A stretch of 64,000 nucleotides of DNA from JBBSOK01 sp965219125 (GCA_965219125.1 CBDCMO010000002.1:1550001-1614000); one strand, 5' to 3'. Shown: positions 50,951 through 61,618, counted from the first letter of the stretch. Program-made: numbers and translations. Notes: generated from the sequence alone by a model not told the origin.

Positions 50951-50985
50951 AAACAAAAAACCCTTCTAAATATGTTAGAAGGGTT
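50951..50985 (-). terminator. Terminator of the act-cox respiratory operon
   Basis: AACCCTTCTAA and TTAGAAGGGTT pair over 11 bases around a five-base loop, with a T run following on the minus strand. It lies 25 bases after the coxA stop and closes the eight-gene operon. Confidence 0.88.
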
Positions 50986-51009
50986 CTAAAAAAATACTTG
51001 GTTATGAAG

Positions 51010-52839
51010 TTAGTGATTCAACTCTTCTTCGTTTTCCAATAATGGAATATTCTGCGGAATGAAATCCTGTCCAGGAATTACGTAATCCGTTTCATCCTTA
51101 TTCAATTTACTATAATCGTAAGACCATCGATATACGTGAGGTATTTCTCCCTCCCAGTTTCCGTGGATGTGTTTTAACTCTGTTGTCCACTCCAATGTAT
51201 TACTTCTCCAAGGGTTTTTAGGACCGCGTACTCCGTAAAGTATAGAATGTATAAAGTTGTATAAGAATACTAATTGTGCCGCTGCGGTTATAATCGCAAA
51301 AATTGTAATAACCACATTTATATCCGTTAATTGATCGAAATATGGGAAGTTCGTATTTGTATAATATCTTCTTGGTAGCCCAGCCATACCAATAAAATGC
51401 ATAGGAAAGAAAATACCATAAGCACCAATTGCAGTTACCCAAAAATGCACATAACCAAGATTTTTATTCATTAATCTACCTTGGAACATTTTTGGGAACC
51501 AATGATATACCCCTGCAAACAAACCATAAAGAGCAGAAATACCCATTACTAAGTGAAAGTGCGCTACTACGAAGTATGTATCGTGAACATTAATATCCAA
51601 TGCGCTATCACCAAGAATAATACCTGTAAGTCCACCAGAAATAAAAGTTGAAACAAAACCTATTGAAAAAAGCATTGCCGTGTTCAATTGCAGATTACCA
51701 CGCCATAATGTTGTAATCCAGTTAAATGCTTTTACAGCTGAAGGTATTGCAATCAATAAAGTTGTAAAGGTAAATACGGATCCTAAAAATGGATTCATAC
51801 CTGTGATGAACATATGGTGACCCCACACAATAGTAGATAAAAATGCAATTGCAAGGATTGAAGCTACCATTGCTCGATATCCAAAAATTGGTTTTCGCGC
51901 ATTTGTTGCCATAATTTCAGAAACCAGTCCCATTGCCGGTAATATTACAATGTAAACTTCTGGATGACCAAGAAACCAAAATAAATGCTCAAATAATACT
52001 GGGCTTCCACCTTGATGGTGTAATACTTCGCCTGCAATATAAATATCACTAAGGAAAAATGACGTTCCAAAACTTCTGTCCATAATCAACATTAATGCTG
52101 CTGAAAATAAAACGGGGAATGAAACAACGCCAATAATTGCCGTAACGAAGAAGGCCCAAATTGTTAATGGAAGTCTTGTCATAGACATTCCTTTCGTCCG
52201 CAAGTTAATTACCGTTACAATATAATTTAAAGAACCTAATAATGACGAAGCAATGAAAATTGCCATGGAAGACAACCAAAGTGTCATACCCGCACCAGAA
52301 CCTGGTATTGCTTGTGGCAATGCACTAAGCGGTGGGTATATCGTCCATCCCGCAGAAGCTGGGCCCATTTCAACAAAAAGTGAGCTAACCATTACAATGC
52401 TTGAAATAAAGAACAACCAATATGAAATCATATTCAAGAAGCCAGAGGCCATATCTCGTGCACCAATTTGCAAGGGAATAAGCAGGTTACTAAAAGTACC
52501 ACTTAAACCAGCTGTTAATACAAAGAAAACCATTATGGTACCGTGAATGGTTACCAATGCTAGGTAAACACTAGGATCCATCACACCATCCTGCGCCCAT
52601 TTGCCCAAGAAGATTTCGAAAATTGTGAACTTATGATCAGGCCAAGCTAATTGTAACCTGAAAAGAATAGACATCGCAATACCTATAATGCCCATAAACA
52701 AACCTGTAATTAGGTATTGTTTTGAGATCATCTTATGATCTTGACTGAATATATAATGTGTTAAGAATGATTGTTTATGGTGATGCCCGTGATCTTCATC
52801 ATGATGATCTAAAGCAACGTCTTGTGAATGTGCTGACAT
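51010..52839 (-). CDS. coxA: Cytochrome c oxidase subunit I
   Basis: This 609-residue heme-copper oxidase subunit has about 12 helices. Heme and CuB ligands are in FLGHPEVYIVILPAMG, WGHHMFITG and HDTYFVVAHFHLVMG; the GHPEV glutamate indicates an A1-type D-channel. The N-terminus is unusually His-rich (HHDEDHGHHHKQS). The cluster with CuA subunit II and alternative complex III suggests a caa3-like terminal oxidase. It is the last gene of the operon. Confidence 0.97.
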   Translation of the reverse strand: MSAHSQDVALDHHDEDHGHHHKQSFLTHYIFSQDHKMISKQYLITGLFMGIIGIAMSILFRLQLAWPDHKFTIFEIFLGKWAQDGVMDPSVYLALVTIHGTIMVFFVLTAGLSGTFSNLLIPLQIGARDMASGFLNMISYWLFFISSIVMVSSLFVEMGPASAGWTIYPPLSALPQAIPGSGAGMTLWLSSMAIFIASSLLGSLNYIVTVINLRTKGMSMTRLPLTIWAFFVTAIIGVVSFPVLFSAALMLIMDRSFGTSFFLSDIYIAGEVLHHQGGSPVLFEHLFWFLGHPEVYIVILPAMGLVSEIMATNARKPIFGYRAMVASILAIAFLSTIVWGHHMFITGMNPFLGSVFTFTTLLIAIPSAVKAFNWITTLWRGNLQLNTAMLFSIGFVSTFISGGLTGIILGDSALDINVHDTYFVVAHFHLVMGISALYGLFAGVYHWFPKMFQGRLMNKNLGYVHFWVTAIGAYGIFFPMHFIGMAGLPRRYYTNTNFPYFDQLTDINVVITIFAIITAAAQLVFLYNFIHSILYGVRGPKNPWRSNTLEWTTELKHIHGNWEGEIPHVYRWSYDYSKLNKDETDYVIPGQDFIPQNIPLLENEEELNH

Positions 52840-52848
52840 ATCTCTACC

Positions 52849-53925
52849 TTAATTTTTATTTTTATCCTTTTTCATAGCTGCACCAAAAGTTTCCTGTTCG
52901 GCTATCCAAGCTTTATAATCCTCGGGTGTATCGACAACAATTTTCATCTGCATATTATAATGACTGATACCACAAATTTTATTACATAATAAAAAATAAT
53001 CGAAGGTGTAAGGCTCTAAAGCCTCTTCTCCTTTTGCGGTAAGAGCTAAACTGTTTTTTCTTCTTATTTCATTTATCGTTTTAACCTTTTCAACCATTTC
53101 TTTATCGTTTTGCATTTCGACGGTGGTTACAATTGGTGTATATGCAAATTGCGTAATCATTCCCGGCACACAGTTCATTTGCGCTCTAAAGAATGGCATG
53201 TACGCAGAGTGCAAAACGTCTTGCGAGCGCATTTTAAAAAGTATCTTTCTACCTACCGGTAAATGAAGTTCCTGCACAATAACATCGTCATTACTGTTCG
53301 GGTCAGACTCATCCAATCCAAGTTGGTTAATGCCTTCAATTAGACGAACATTTGCTTTACCTAAAGTATTATCTTCTCCACTTATACGCGCCCTCCAAGC
53401 AAATTGATAGGCATACAGTTCAACTACCATTGGATCATCGTCAGTATCAACATTCATTATGTCCGTCCAAGTGAATAAACCATATATGATAAGGCCTGCC
53501 AAAACAATTACAGGTATTATTGTCCAAATAAATTCTAATTTATCATTATCTGCAAAAAACAGTGCTCTTCTCGGTCTATCTCCTCTATAAGCGAATGCAA
53601 AATAATGCAAAAGCCATTGTGTAATGATTCCAACGAAGAAAATTAAAATCATCGAAATCAACATTAACTGATCTGTTTTTACGCCATGTTCAGAAGCTGA
53701 ATTAGGAAGTAAAACATCGCCCCATTTTATAAAACAAACAGCTAAAATTACATACATAAAACCAACAAACATCATCATTAACCAACCGTTAATGTTGTTA
53801 TCTTTAGTTGTAGCTACTTCAGCGTTTTCAACCGTTTTAATTTTTGACATATTGAAGATACGTGACATTTGAAACACGGTTACTCCAAAAAGAATGATTA
53901 CTAATACTACTAAAAATGCGGTCAT
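52849..53925 (-). CDS. coxB: Cytochrome c oxidase subunit II
   Basis: This 358-residue protein has two or three N-terminal membrane helices followed by a cupredoxin domain. CuA ligands are visible as the His in DVLHSAYMP and the CNKICGISHYNM block (CxxxCxxxHxxM). It lacks a fused heme c domain, so electrons must come from a separate carrier or directly from the ActE/ActA hemes. It starts ten bases before coxA on the same strand. Confidence 0.96.
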   Translation of the reverse strand: MTAFLVVLVIILFGVTVFQMSRIFNMSKIKTVENAEVATTKDNNINGWLMMMFVGFMYVILAVCFIKWGDVLLPNSASEHGVKTDQLMLISMILIFFVGIITQWLLHYFAFAYRGDRPRRALFFADNDKLEFIWTIIPVIVLAGLIIYGLFTWTDIMNVDTDDDPMVVELYAYQFAWRARISGEDNTLGKANVRLIEGINQLGLDESDPNSNDDVIVQELHLPVGRKILFKMRSQDVLHSAYMPFFRAQMNCVPGMITQFAYTPIVTTVEMQNDKEMVEKVKTINEIRRKNSLALTAKGEEALEPYTFDYFLLCNKICGISHYNMQMKIVVDTPEDYKAWIAEQETFGAAMKKDKNKN

Positions 53926-53947
53926 CGTTATCTCTCTATACTATTAA

Positions 53948-55339
53948 TTAATAATGATAATTTTCACTTTCTTTAATGAATGGGTTTCCTTCAGGTCTTA
54001 AATTTACCTTACCAAGACCGGTGCCCACAACAAATATGAATAAGCCGAGGAAGAATAGAAATCCAGCAATTTCAGAAATACCTATGGACCAATGAGCCCC
54101 AACTACAGATGGCATTACTAATAAGTAAACATCGGTATAATGTCCAACTAAAATTGCCACACCTGCTAAAATTACAAACCAAGGCGTACGCTTAAAGTCG
54201 CTGTTCATTAATATTAATATTGGAAAAACAAAATTAAGCACTAGCATTCCCCAAAACAAGAGATTGTACTCTTGAATTCTAATAATAAAGTAAGTTACCT
54301 CTTCAGGAATGTTCGCATACCAAATAAGCATAAATTGTCCAAACCAAAGATAGGTCCAGAAAATACTGAAGGCGAACATAAATTTACCAAGATCGTGCAA
54401 ATGGCTATCGTTAACAAAAGGTAAAAATCCGAGTCTTTTAAGGTAAATGGTTACTAATGCTATTGTAGTAATTGATGATACAAACATTGTAGCAAAAACA
54501 TACCAAGCAAATAGCGTGCTAAACCAGTGTGGAGTCATGGACATAAACCAATCCCAAGCCATCATTGCCTCGGTTGATATAAAAAACACCAAGAAAAAAA
54601 CAGCTGCTCTAAAATTGCGCTTGTAATAATAATTAGTATCCGTAGCTTCAATCTCTCTTAACGAATTTCGTCTAGAATAGAAGCGGTACAGGTTCCATCC
54701 AATTACATATATTATAGATCGAATTAAGAAAAAAGGAAAATTTAAATAACCTGATTTTCCCTGCAAGATTTTATCATCTGCAACTAACTCGTGATTTTGC
54801 CAAGGATAAAAATGTGTGCCGGCAAACATTACTATAAGAAACACTATGACTGAACCCGGCAATACATAAGTTGTAATTCCTTCAATAACCCTAAATAAGA
54901 CAGGAGACCAACCAGCAGAAGCCGCATATTGAATGGCATAGAAAGCCAACGCCCCTAAAGCCAACATAAAAAAGAAAAACGCTGGAACCAATGCTGCTGC
55001 CCAAGGTTTAGATTGCATTTGGTGTAAAGAGTGCTCAAGATGTTCATCACCATGTGCGTTTTCGTGCATTGCAACATCTTGTTCGTGAGTCATTGCCTCG
55101 GCCGTATAACCTTCTTGCCCACGTGCCTTATCAATAAAATTCATTTCACCAGATTCTTCGTGTGAATTTTCATTTTCAGCCTCTGCGTGACCTTCACCTT
55201 GTTCTTGATGAGATGCCATAATTTCCTTTACATCTTCAACAGTCTTTGGGGCGGTTAGAAACCCGTAGGTTATACCAACCAGTCCTACTACCATTATAAT
55301 GATAGAAAACAGTTTTAATTTACTAGGTAGCTTATACAT
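53948..55339 (-). CDS. actF: Alternative complex III subunit ActF (quinol:cytochrome c oxidoreductase)
   Basis: This 463-residue membrane protein has about ten helices and the ActF/NrfD-like fold. The N-terminus has one helix and a long soluble insertion rich in His and Glu (about residues 40-105). Blocks such as EGITTYVLPGSV, AWDWFMSMTPHWFS and FWTYLWFGQFMLIWYANIPEE are typical. It belongs to the quinol-oxidising complex. The next gene downstream is coxB, consistent with an ACIII-oxidase supercomplex. Confidence 0.93.
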   Translation of the reverse strand: MYKLPSKLKLFSIIIMVVGLVGITYGFLTAPKTVEDVKEIMASHQEQGEGHAEAENENSHEESGEMNFIDKARGQEGYTAEAMTHEQDVAMHENAHGDEHLEHSLHQMQSKPWAAALVPAFFFFMLALGALAFYAIQYAASAGWSPVLFRVIEGITTYVLPGSVIVFLIVMFAGTHFYPWQNHELVADDKILQGKSGYLNFPFFLIRSIIYVIGWNLYRFYSRRNSLREIEATDTNYYYKRNFRAAVFFLVFFISTEAMMAWDWFMSMTPHWFSTLFAWYVFATMFVSSITTIALVTIYLKRLGFLPFVNDSHLHDLGKFMFAFSIFWTYLWFGQFMLIWYANIPEEVTYFIIRIQEYNLLFWGMLVLNFVFPILILMNSDFKRTPWFVILAGVAILVGHYTDVYLLVMPSVVGAHWSIGISEIAGFLFFLGLFIFVVGTGLGKVNLRPEGNPFIKESENYHY

Positions 55340-55362
55340 ATTTCTGGCTATTCGCTTTATTC

Positions 55363-56052
55363 TTAATTTGTCTTTTTGTTCGTGGCGGCGTTGTCCATCT
55401 CTGTACTCTTTGCCATATTGGTAGATTCGCTATTCACAATTGAATCTGAAACTGGAGTAGCTGTTGAATCTGCCGGAGCACCCAACAATCCTGGTGTACC
55501 CGTTAATGCAGCCTTAAGTTCCATTACGTGCATCGCTATTTGCCACCTTTCTTTTTGATTGGTTTGAGAAGCATATGAACCCATACTATTTAACCCATAC
55601 ATTTGAACGTGATAAATATCCCCAGGCGTAATATTTCTCCCTGGATCATCATAACTTGGAATACCTAAAAATTTCTCACGTTGCACCAAAATACCTTTAC
55701 CATTTCCTTGGTCTCCGTGACAGACAGCACAATAGATTGTATACAATTGTCCACCTGCCGCCAAGTTGGCTTCATTTACTTCTAATGGATTTTGCAAATT
55801 TGCTGCGGCCAATGCTTTACCTTCCGTCGTATTTTCGTAATCATAAGGTTCCCATCCTCTTGGAATAGAGCCCGGAGCAGGAAGCATAGCCTCTTGTCCG
55901 TTTTCAAATACATCATATTCACCATATGCTTCATAGCCTACTGGCACATACATATTTGGCATATATTGATAATTCGGCTCGCCTTTACCAGCACACGAAA
56001 CAACCGAAACTGCTACAGCCAACAAAACGAATATATTTAGAATAGTTTTCAT
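55363..56052 (-). CDS. actE: Alternative complex III monoheme cytochrome c ActE
   Basis: The product has 229 residues. ATG 56052 (MKTILNIFVLLAVAVSVVSC) begins the lipoprotein signal; upstream in-frame codons overlap actD. The single heme motif is YCAVCHGDQGNG (about residue 112) with a distal Met in the QMYGLNSMG region, fitting a class I mono-heme domain. The C-terminal tail is low complexity. It carries electrons out of ACIII, presumably to CoxB. Confidence 0.94.
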   Translation of the reverse strand: MKTILNIFVLLAVAVSVVSCAGKGEPNYQYMPNMYVPVGYEAYGEYDVFENGQEAMLPAPGSIPRGWEPYDYENTTEGKALAAANLQNPLEVNEANLAAGGQLYTIYCAVCHGDQGNGKGILVQREKFLGIPSYDDPGRNITPGDIYHVQMYGLNSMGSYASQTNQKERWQIAMHVMELKAALTGTPGLLGAPADSTATPVSDSIVNSESTNMAKSTEMDNAATNKKTN

Positions 56053-56053
56053 A

Positions 56054-56590
56054 TTAATGATCTTCATGCTTTTCAATTACACTAATTTCCAAAGCTCCTG
56101 TATCATCCAAAAACTTTGTCATTTTTTCCAAGTCGTGATTTCCGCCGTCTATAACCATCAAAAAATGATCATCTGTTGTACGGACATCAGGATTTTCAGC
56201 TTTTTTGAATGGCCAAATTTTGCTTCTCATATAAAATGTTATCACCATTAAGTGAGCACCAAAAAATACGGTAAGCTCAAACATAATAGGTACAAAAGCA
56301 GGCATATTTTGATAATAGCTAAAACTAGGTTTCCCTCCAATATCTTGGGGCCAGTCGGATATCATTATAAAATTCATCATTAATGTAGCCACTGTTAAAC
56401 CAACAAGACCATATAAAAACGAACAAATTGCAATTCTTGTCGGCGCCAGGCCCATAGCTTTGTCCAAACCGTGGACTGGAAATGGCGTATAAACCTCATC
56501 TATATGATAACGCTCATTACGAACCTGTTTAACGGCTTGCATTAAGATATCGTCATCTGCGTAAAGCGCGTGTATTTCTTGAGATGCCAT
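56054..56590 (-). CDS. actD: Alternative complex III subunit ActD (DUF3341)
   Basis: This 178-residue protein has two transmembrane segments (about residues 55-80 and 98-120) in the DUF3341 arrangement: ALYADDDILMQAVKQVRNERYHIDEVYTPFPVHGLDKAMG, SFLYGLVGLTVATLMM. It is a structural membrane subunit of ACIII. It starts two bases before the ActC stop. Confidence 0.95.
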   Translation of the reverse strand: MASQEIHALYADDDILMQAVKQVRNERYHIDEVYTPFPVHGLDKAMGLAPTRIAICSFLYGLVGLTVATLMMNFIMISDWPQDIGGKPSFSYYQNMPAFVPIMFELTVFFGAHLMVITFYMRSKIWPFKKAENPDVRTTDDHFLMVIDGGNHDLEKMTKFLDDTGALEISVIEKHEDH

Positions 56591-56592
56591 AA

Positions 56593-58401
56593 TTACTTTT
56601 TAGATATTAATAATAAAGCTTGTCCAGCCCAATCTTCTCTTTCCGCCTTTCCTTGGAATTCACCAATAATAGCATCCAATAAATCGTAATCTTCATCTGT
56701 CATTTTACTAACTTGAACAAAAGTAAAAATACCCAACTCGTGTAATTTTTCTTCCATTACCGGACCAACACCATTAATTCTTTGAAGATTATCGGCAGTT
56801 TCTAGCTTATTGTTAAAATAACCTAAACGGCCAATTAAACCATCAGCCTGTTCCCGTTTAATATCGCTATCTAATAATGCAGATTCGTAATTTGGTTTAA
56901 CGTTTGTAGGATCAATAGCTTCAAAATCGTGATCTGAACTATGCTCGTCAATATTAACGGAAGGCCCACCAGATGCAGGATATTGTTCAACCTCATCAAC
57001 ATGACTATGTGGGTGTTCAGCTCGCATACGTTTGTAAAACTGACCTGAAGATTTCATAATTGTTTTAACTTCTGCTTGCGCAATTACTGGGAAAGTACGT
57101 GCATACAACAAAAACAGTACAAAGAAGAAACCTATTGTTCCCATAAAAGTACCAATATCTACAAAAGTTGGTTGAAACATTGCCCAAGATGATGTAAGTC
57201 TGTCTTTACTTAAACATAAAACGATAATATCAAAACGCTCAAACCACATACCTATGTTTATAATAAGCGCTACAATAAATGTCCAAATTATATTTCTACG
57301 TAAACTTTTTACCCAAAGCGAAAGTGGCACTATCAAGTTACAAATAATCAATGCCCAAAACGCCCACCAATAAGGTCCTGTTGCAGCACCGAATGACAAG
57401 TATGTATAGTTTTCATAAGGAACTCCAGAATACCAACCGATAAAGTATTCGGTTAAATATGCTACTGTTACAATTCCACCCGTAAGTAGAATTACCTTGT
57501 TCATTAATTCAATATGTTGAATTGTGATGTAATCCTCAAGATTAGAGACCTTTCTCATAATAATAAGAAGGGTTTGAACCATTGCGAAACCTGAGAAAAT
57601 AGCCCCAGCAACAAAGTATGGAGGGAAAATAGTTGAGTGCCAACCAGGAACCACCGATGTAGCAAAATCAAAAGATACAATTGTATGTACCGAAAGTACC
57701 AAAGGCGTTGCTAAACCTGCAAGTACCAAAGAAACTTCTTCAAAACGCTGCCAATCTTTTGCACGGCCACTCCAACCAAAAGATAAAATGCCATATATTT
57801 TTTTCTGAAAAGGTGCAGTTGCTCTATCCCTAATCATTGCGAAATCGGGCAATAAACCTGTATACCAGAATACCAACGAAACAGATAAATATGTTGATAT
57901 TGCAAAAACGTCCCATAGCAATGGTGAGTTAAAGTTAACCCATAAAGAACCAAATTGGTTTGGTATTGGTAAAACCCAATAAGCCAACCAAGGACGACCC
58001 ATGTGTATAATTGGAAAAAGACCTGCTTGTACAACGGCAAAAATCGTCATCGCTTCGGCAGAACGGTTAACCGCCATACGCCATTTTTGACGGAACAACA
58101 ATAATACAGCCGAAATCAGTGTACCTGCGTGACCAATACCTACCCACCAAACAAAATTGGTAATATCCCAAGCCCAACCAATGGTTTTGTTAAGACCCCA
58201 AACTCCGATTCCAGTAGAAACAGTATAAACTATACAACCAATACCCCACAAAAATGCAATAAGGGCAATAGAAAAAACAATCCACCAAGATCTGTTGGCC
58301 TTACCTAATACTGGCGCTCCTACATCTACACTTATATCGTGATAGGATTTCTCTCCAAGAACTAAAGGCTCTCTTATGGGTGCTTCGTAATGTGACGACA
58401 T
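56593..58401 (-). CDS. actC: Alternative complex III subunit ActC (NrfD/PsrC) with C-terminal HhH domain
   Basis: This 602-residue protein has about ten helices and the NrfD-type quinol-interacting core (residues about 35-470: GIGHAGTLISAVL, GRPWLAYWVLPIPN). After about residue 480 comes a linker and a helix-hairpin-helix-like unit with NLQRINGVGPVMEEKLHELGIFTFVQ and a four-helix tail. ActC oxidises menaquinol at the membrane. The HhH extension is not part of classical ActC. Confidence 0.93.
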   Translation of the reverse strand: MSSHYEAPIREPLVLGEKSYHDISVDVGAPVLGKANRSWWIVFSIALIAFLWGIGCIVYTVSTGIGVWGLNKTIGWAWDITNFVWWVGIGHAGTLISAVLLLFRQKWRMAVNRSAEAMTIFAVVQAGLFPIIHMGRPWLAYWVLPIPNQFGSLWVNFNSPLLWDVFAISTYLSVSLVFWYTGLLPDFAMIRDRATAPFQKKIYGILSFGWSGRAKDWQRFEEVSLVLAGLATPLVLSVHTIVSFDFATSVVPGWHSTIFPPYFVAGAIFSGFAMVQTLLIIMRKVSNLEDYITIQHIELMNKVILLTGGIVTVAYLTEYFIGWYSGVPYENYTYLSFGAATGPYWWAFWALIICNLIVPLSLWVKSLRRNIIWTFIVALIINIGMWFERFDIIVLCLSKDRLTSSWAMFQPTFVDIGTFMGTIGFFFVLFLLYARTFPVIAQAEVKTIMKSSGQFYKRMRAEHPHSHVDEVEQYPASGGPSVNIDEHSSDHDFEAIDPTNVKPNYESALLDSDIKREQADGLIGRLGYFNNKLETADNLQRINGVGPVMEEKLHELGIFTFVQVSKMTDEDYDLLDAIIGEFQGKAEREDWAGQALLLISKK

Positions 58402-58438
58402 ATTTATTTATTAATATATGATTCTTTATACAAATTTT

Positions 58439-61400
58439 TTAAGCTTCTGATGTGTTCTTAATTAATGTTTGATACATCACATTTGGCTTTGTTCCAACGT
58501 TTTCCAATAAATAATAATGCCGTGGGTCATTCTTCATTTTAAGAATTTCAGACTCTGTATCATTAACATCTCCAAATACAAAAGCTCCCTTATCACAAGC
58601 TCGTGAACAAGCTGTGTGAAATTCGCCATCCTTAATTGCGCGACCATCACGTTTGGCATCAAGAATTGTTTTTTGTGTAATTTGAATACACATAGAACAT
58701 TTTTCCATTACACCACGAGAACGAACGGTAACATCCGGATTTAAAACCATACGCCCAAGATCGTTGTTCATGTGATAATCAAATTCATCATTTTCGGCAT
58801 ATAAGAACCAGTTAAATCTTCTTACCTTATATGGACAGTTGTTTGCACAATATCGCGTTCCAACACAACGGTTATAAGCCATTTGGTTTTGACCTTGACG
58901 CCCGTGTGATGTAGCTGCAACAGGGCAAACAGACTCGCAAGGAGCGTGGTTACAGTGTTGGCACATGACAGGTTGAAAAGCAACTTCCGGATTTTCCTGG
59001 CTTGGAATTTCAACTTTCTTGTAACTATCCATTGCTGGAAGGTTTTCAAGATCTTCAATTTCCTCTTGAAATGTTTCCGCAGAAGAATAATATCTGTCAA
59101 TACGCAACCAGTGCATATCCCTAAATTTTCTTACTTCTGTTTTACCAACAACTGGCACATTATTTTCTGAATTACAAGCAATTACGCAAGCTCCACAACC
59201 CGTACAAGCATTTAAATCTATAGAAAGATTAAAGTGGGGTCCAACTGTATCGTCAAACGATGCCCATAAATCAGCATTTCGTTCACGAACTGAAATTTCG
59301 TTATGGTCGTAATCTGTTACTGGAGTTTCATTCCAAAGATGACTTGCTTTTGTATTGAAAATCTCCAGTGAAGTTTCTTTTATAATATCTTCGGCACGAC
59401 CTGCCATTGTGCTTTGTAGTTGCACGCAAGCAAATTCGTGTATTCCTTCAGTCTTTTCAATGTTCACTGATTGAAACGCTGTAAAATTTTGATACAATGG
59501 AAAAGCATTAACACCAGTTCTCATTTCTTCTTGCAAACCATCAACCTTACCATAACCTAATGCAAGACCTATTGAGCCTTTTGCTTGACCTGGTTGGATA
59601 ATAACAGGAACCTTTTCAACTACAACATTGCCTAGTTTTATGTTAACGTAGTTTCCATTTAATGCACCATTATTTACATGTGTGTTTTCAATATCAAGGC
59701 CTTCTGCATCGGCAGCAGACATAGTAATGTAATTATCCCAACTTGCACGTGTAATAGGATCTGGAAATTCTTGCAACCAAGGATTGTTTGCCTGTTGCCC
59801 ATCACCCATTCCTGTACTTGAATACAGTGTAAGTTCAAATTTTCCATTTTGTGCTGAAATAGAAAGTGCACCTTCGGAAGTAGAATTTTCCATTGTTGCA
59901 GCACCTTCATTCATTGGCGCCCCTTCTTCCATATTCACAGTTACATCTCCAGTAAATAAACCATCGTGAACTGCTTTATTCCACGAACCACCGCTTAAAA
60001 TTGAAGTAGTCCAATTATCTTTTAAATAATCATAATAATTTTGGGTATTACCTGTCCATTTCAAAAGACATTCTTGAAATTGTCTTGTATTGAACAATGG
60101 TCTAATAGTAGGCTGTATAACACTAAAACTACCTTTTTTCATCTGCACGTCACCCCAACATTCAAGATAATGTGGTATTGCCGCAACCATTTTTGAACAA
60201 ACTGCGGTGGCATTGTTATTTATTGAAAATGCCAATGAAAGATCTAGTTCTTTATATGCCTTTTTGAAATCTTTATTCGGGATTGAATAAATTGGATCTA
60301 CACCAACTGTAATCAATCCTTTAATACTTTTTGAGATTACTCCATTCACAACGGCAGTAACTTCAGCATTATTTCCTTTTCTAGTTAATTTTGGATTGGC
60401 GCTATCCATTACTTCACTGCCTGTATTGTAATTTAATACTAAGCTTTGCGCAGAAATATCTGGAAGACCAGTAACTATCACACCTTTTGAACCAGCTTTT
60501 TGAAGCTGACTTTTAGCAGAATCTACCGCTTTTTGAATATTTGCAGGTAAACCAGAAGCACTTCCGCCAGTTAAAGCCTTTAAAATTTCCATTTGTTGGC
60601 TTGGCGTTGCGGGAATACGTTTATCTGCTTTAGCACCAGAATTGGTCAAGTTCGCTTCAAACTGAATATGTCGCGACATTTTGCCGTTTTTTGGGACACG
60701 ACCTTTTGCGTAATTAGCATCATAACCACCTCCTTGCCAATCTCCAAGAATATCTGCTCCTACCGAAACTATTAATTCAGCTTTACTAAAATCGTAATCT
60801 GCCAATCCACGCATTCCAAATTTTGCTTGAAAAGCATCCAATGCTTCCGAAGATGAAATGGTATCATAAATTACGTGGCGAACGTTTGGATATTTAGCTG
60901 TGTATTCTGATATTAATTTTGAAGTTGAAGGACTTGCGAATGTTTGAGTAAGTAAAACAATATCTTGCCCAGCCATTTCATTCATTTTTTGCGCCATTCG
61001 CACATCAAAATCATCCCAAGAAACAGATTTGCCATCAACAGTTGGTGCCTGTATTCTATTTTTATCATATAAAGATAAAACCGATGCAAATACTCTAGCG
61101 TTCATTGCACCAGCTGCACCTGTTAAATCATTACGCTCAATTTTAATTGGTCTGCCTTCACGCGTTTTCACCAATACATTGGCAAAATCATAGCCATCTG
61201 CAATTGTTGAAGCGTAATAGTTGGCAATTCCCGGAACAATTTCGTCCGGTTGCATTACATAAGGTATAGATTTAACAACGGGTCCTTCACAAGCAGCCAT
61301 TGTTGCGGCAGCGGTTGTAAAACCCATAAACTTTAAGAAATCGCGACGTGTCGTACTGGAAGTTGATAAGCTTTCCTTATTTCCCAAAAATTCATCTGTT

Positions 61401-61501
61401 GGTATTTCGGTAACAAATTCATTGTCTTGCAATGACTTGACAATAGGGCTGTCTTCATTGAGCTGCTCGACACTTTTCCAATATATCTTATTTGATGCCA
61501 T
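58439..61501 (-). CDS. actB: Alternative complex III subunit ActB (MopB-like plus Fe-S)
   Basis: This 1020-residue protein carries a Tat-type motif STTRRDFLKFMGFTTAAAT near residue 50, with a Cys after the hydrophobic part suggesting a lipoprotein. Residues about 100-760 are the molybdopterin-oxidoreductase-like domain without visible cofactor ligands; about 770-1000 are the ferredoxin-like domain with four cysteine clusters, starting CTGCGACVIAC, CQHCNHAPCESVCP, CVGTRYCANNCPYKV and CSMC...CSRACDKGA. It relays electrons among ActA, ActC and the hemes. Confidence 0.95.
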   Translation of the reverse strand: MASNKIYWKSVEQLNEDSPIVKSLQDNEFVTEIPTDEFLGNKESLSTSSTTRRDFLKFMGFTTAAATMAACEGPVVKSIPYVMQPDEIVPGIANYYASTIADGYDFANVLVKTREGRPIKIERNDLTGAAGAMNARVFASVLSLYDKNRIQAPTVDGKSVSWDDFDVRMAQKMNEMAGQDIVLLTQTFASPSTSKLISEYTAKYPNVRHVIYDTISSSEALDAFQAKFGMRGLADYDFSKAELIVSVGADILGDWQGGGYDANYAKGRVPKNGKMSRHIQFEANLTNSGAKADKRIPATPSQQMEILKALTGGSASGLPANIQKAVDSAKSQLQKAGSKGVIVTGLPDISAQSLVLNYNTGSEVMDSANPKLTRKGNNAEVTAVVNGVISKSIKGLITVGVDPIYSIPNKDFKKAYKELDLSLAFSINNNATAVCSKMVAAIPHYLECWGDVQMKKGSFSVIQPTIRPLFNTRQFQECLLKWTGNTQNYYDYLKDNWTTSILSGGSWNKAVHDGLFTGDVTVNMEEGAPMNEGAATMENSTSEGALSISAQNGKFELTLYSSTGMGDGQQANNPWLQEFPDPITRASWDNYITMSAADAEGLDIENTHVNNGALNGNYVNIKLGNVVVEKVPVIIQPGQAKGSIGLALGYGKVDGLQEEMRTGVNAFPLYQNFTAFQSVNIEKTEGIHEFACVQLQSTMAGRAEDIIKETSLEIFNTKASHLWNETPVTDYDHNEISVRERNADLWASFDDTVGPHFNLSIDLNACTGCGACVIACNSENNVPVVGKTEVRKFRDMHWLRIDRYYSSAETFQEEIEDLENLPAMDSYKKVEIPSQENPEVAFQPVMCQHCNHAPCESVCPVAATSHGRQGQNQMAYNRCVGTRYCANNCPYKVRRFNWFLYAENDEFDYHMNNDLGRMVLNPDVTVRSRGVMEKCSMCIQITQKTILDAKRDGRAIKDGEFHTACSRACDKGAFVFGDVNDTESEILKMKNDPRHYYLLENVGTKPNVMYQTLIKNTSEA

Positions 61502-61618
61502 ATATTTTATTTACGATTTTGGATTGACGGTTAAAACTATTTTCCTTAGACTGAATAACCGAACATCTAAAACTTTACTCTAATTAGTTAAAATTAACTA
61601 TTGTGATTTTTTAAATTT

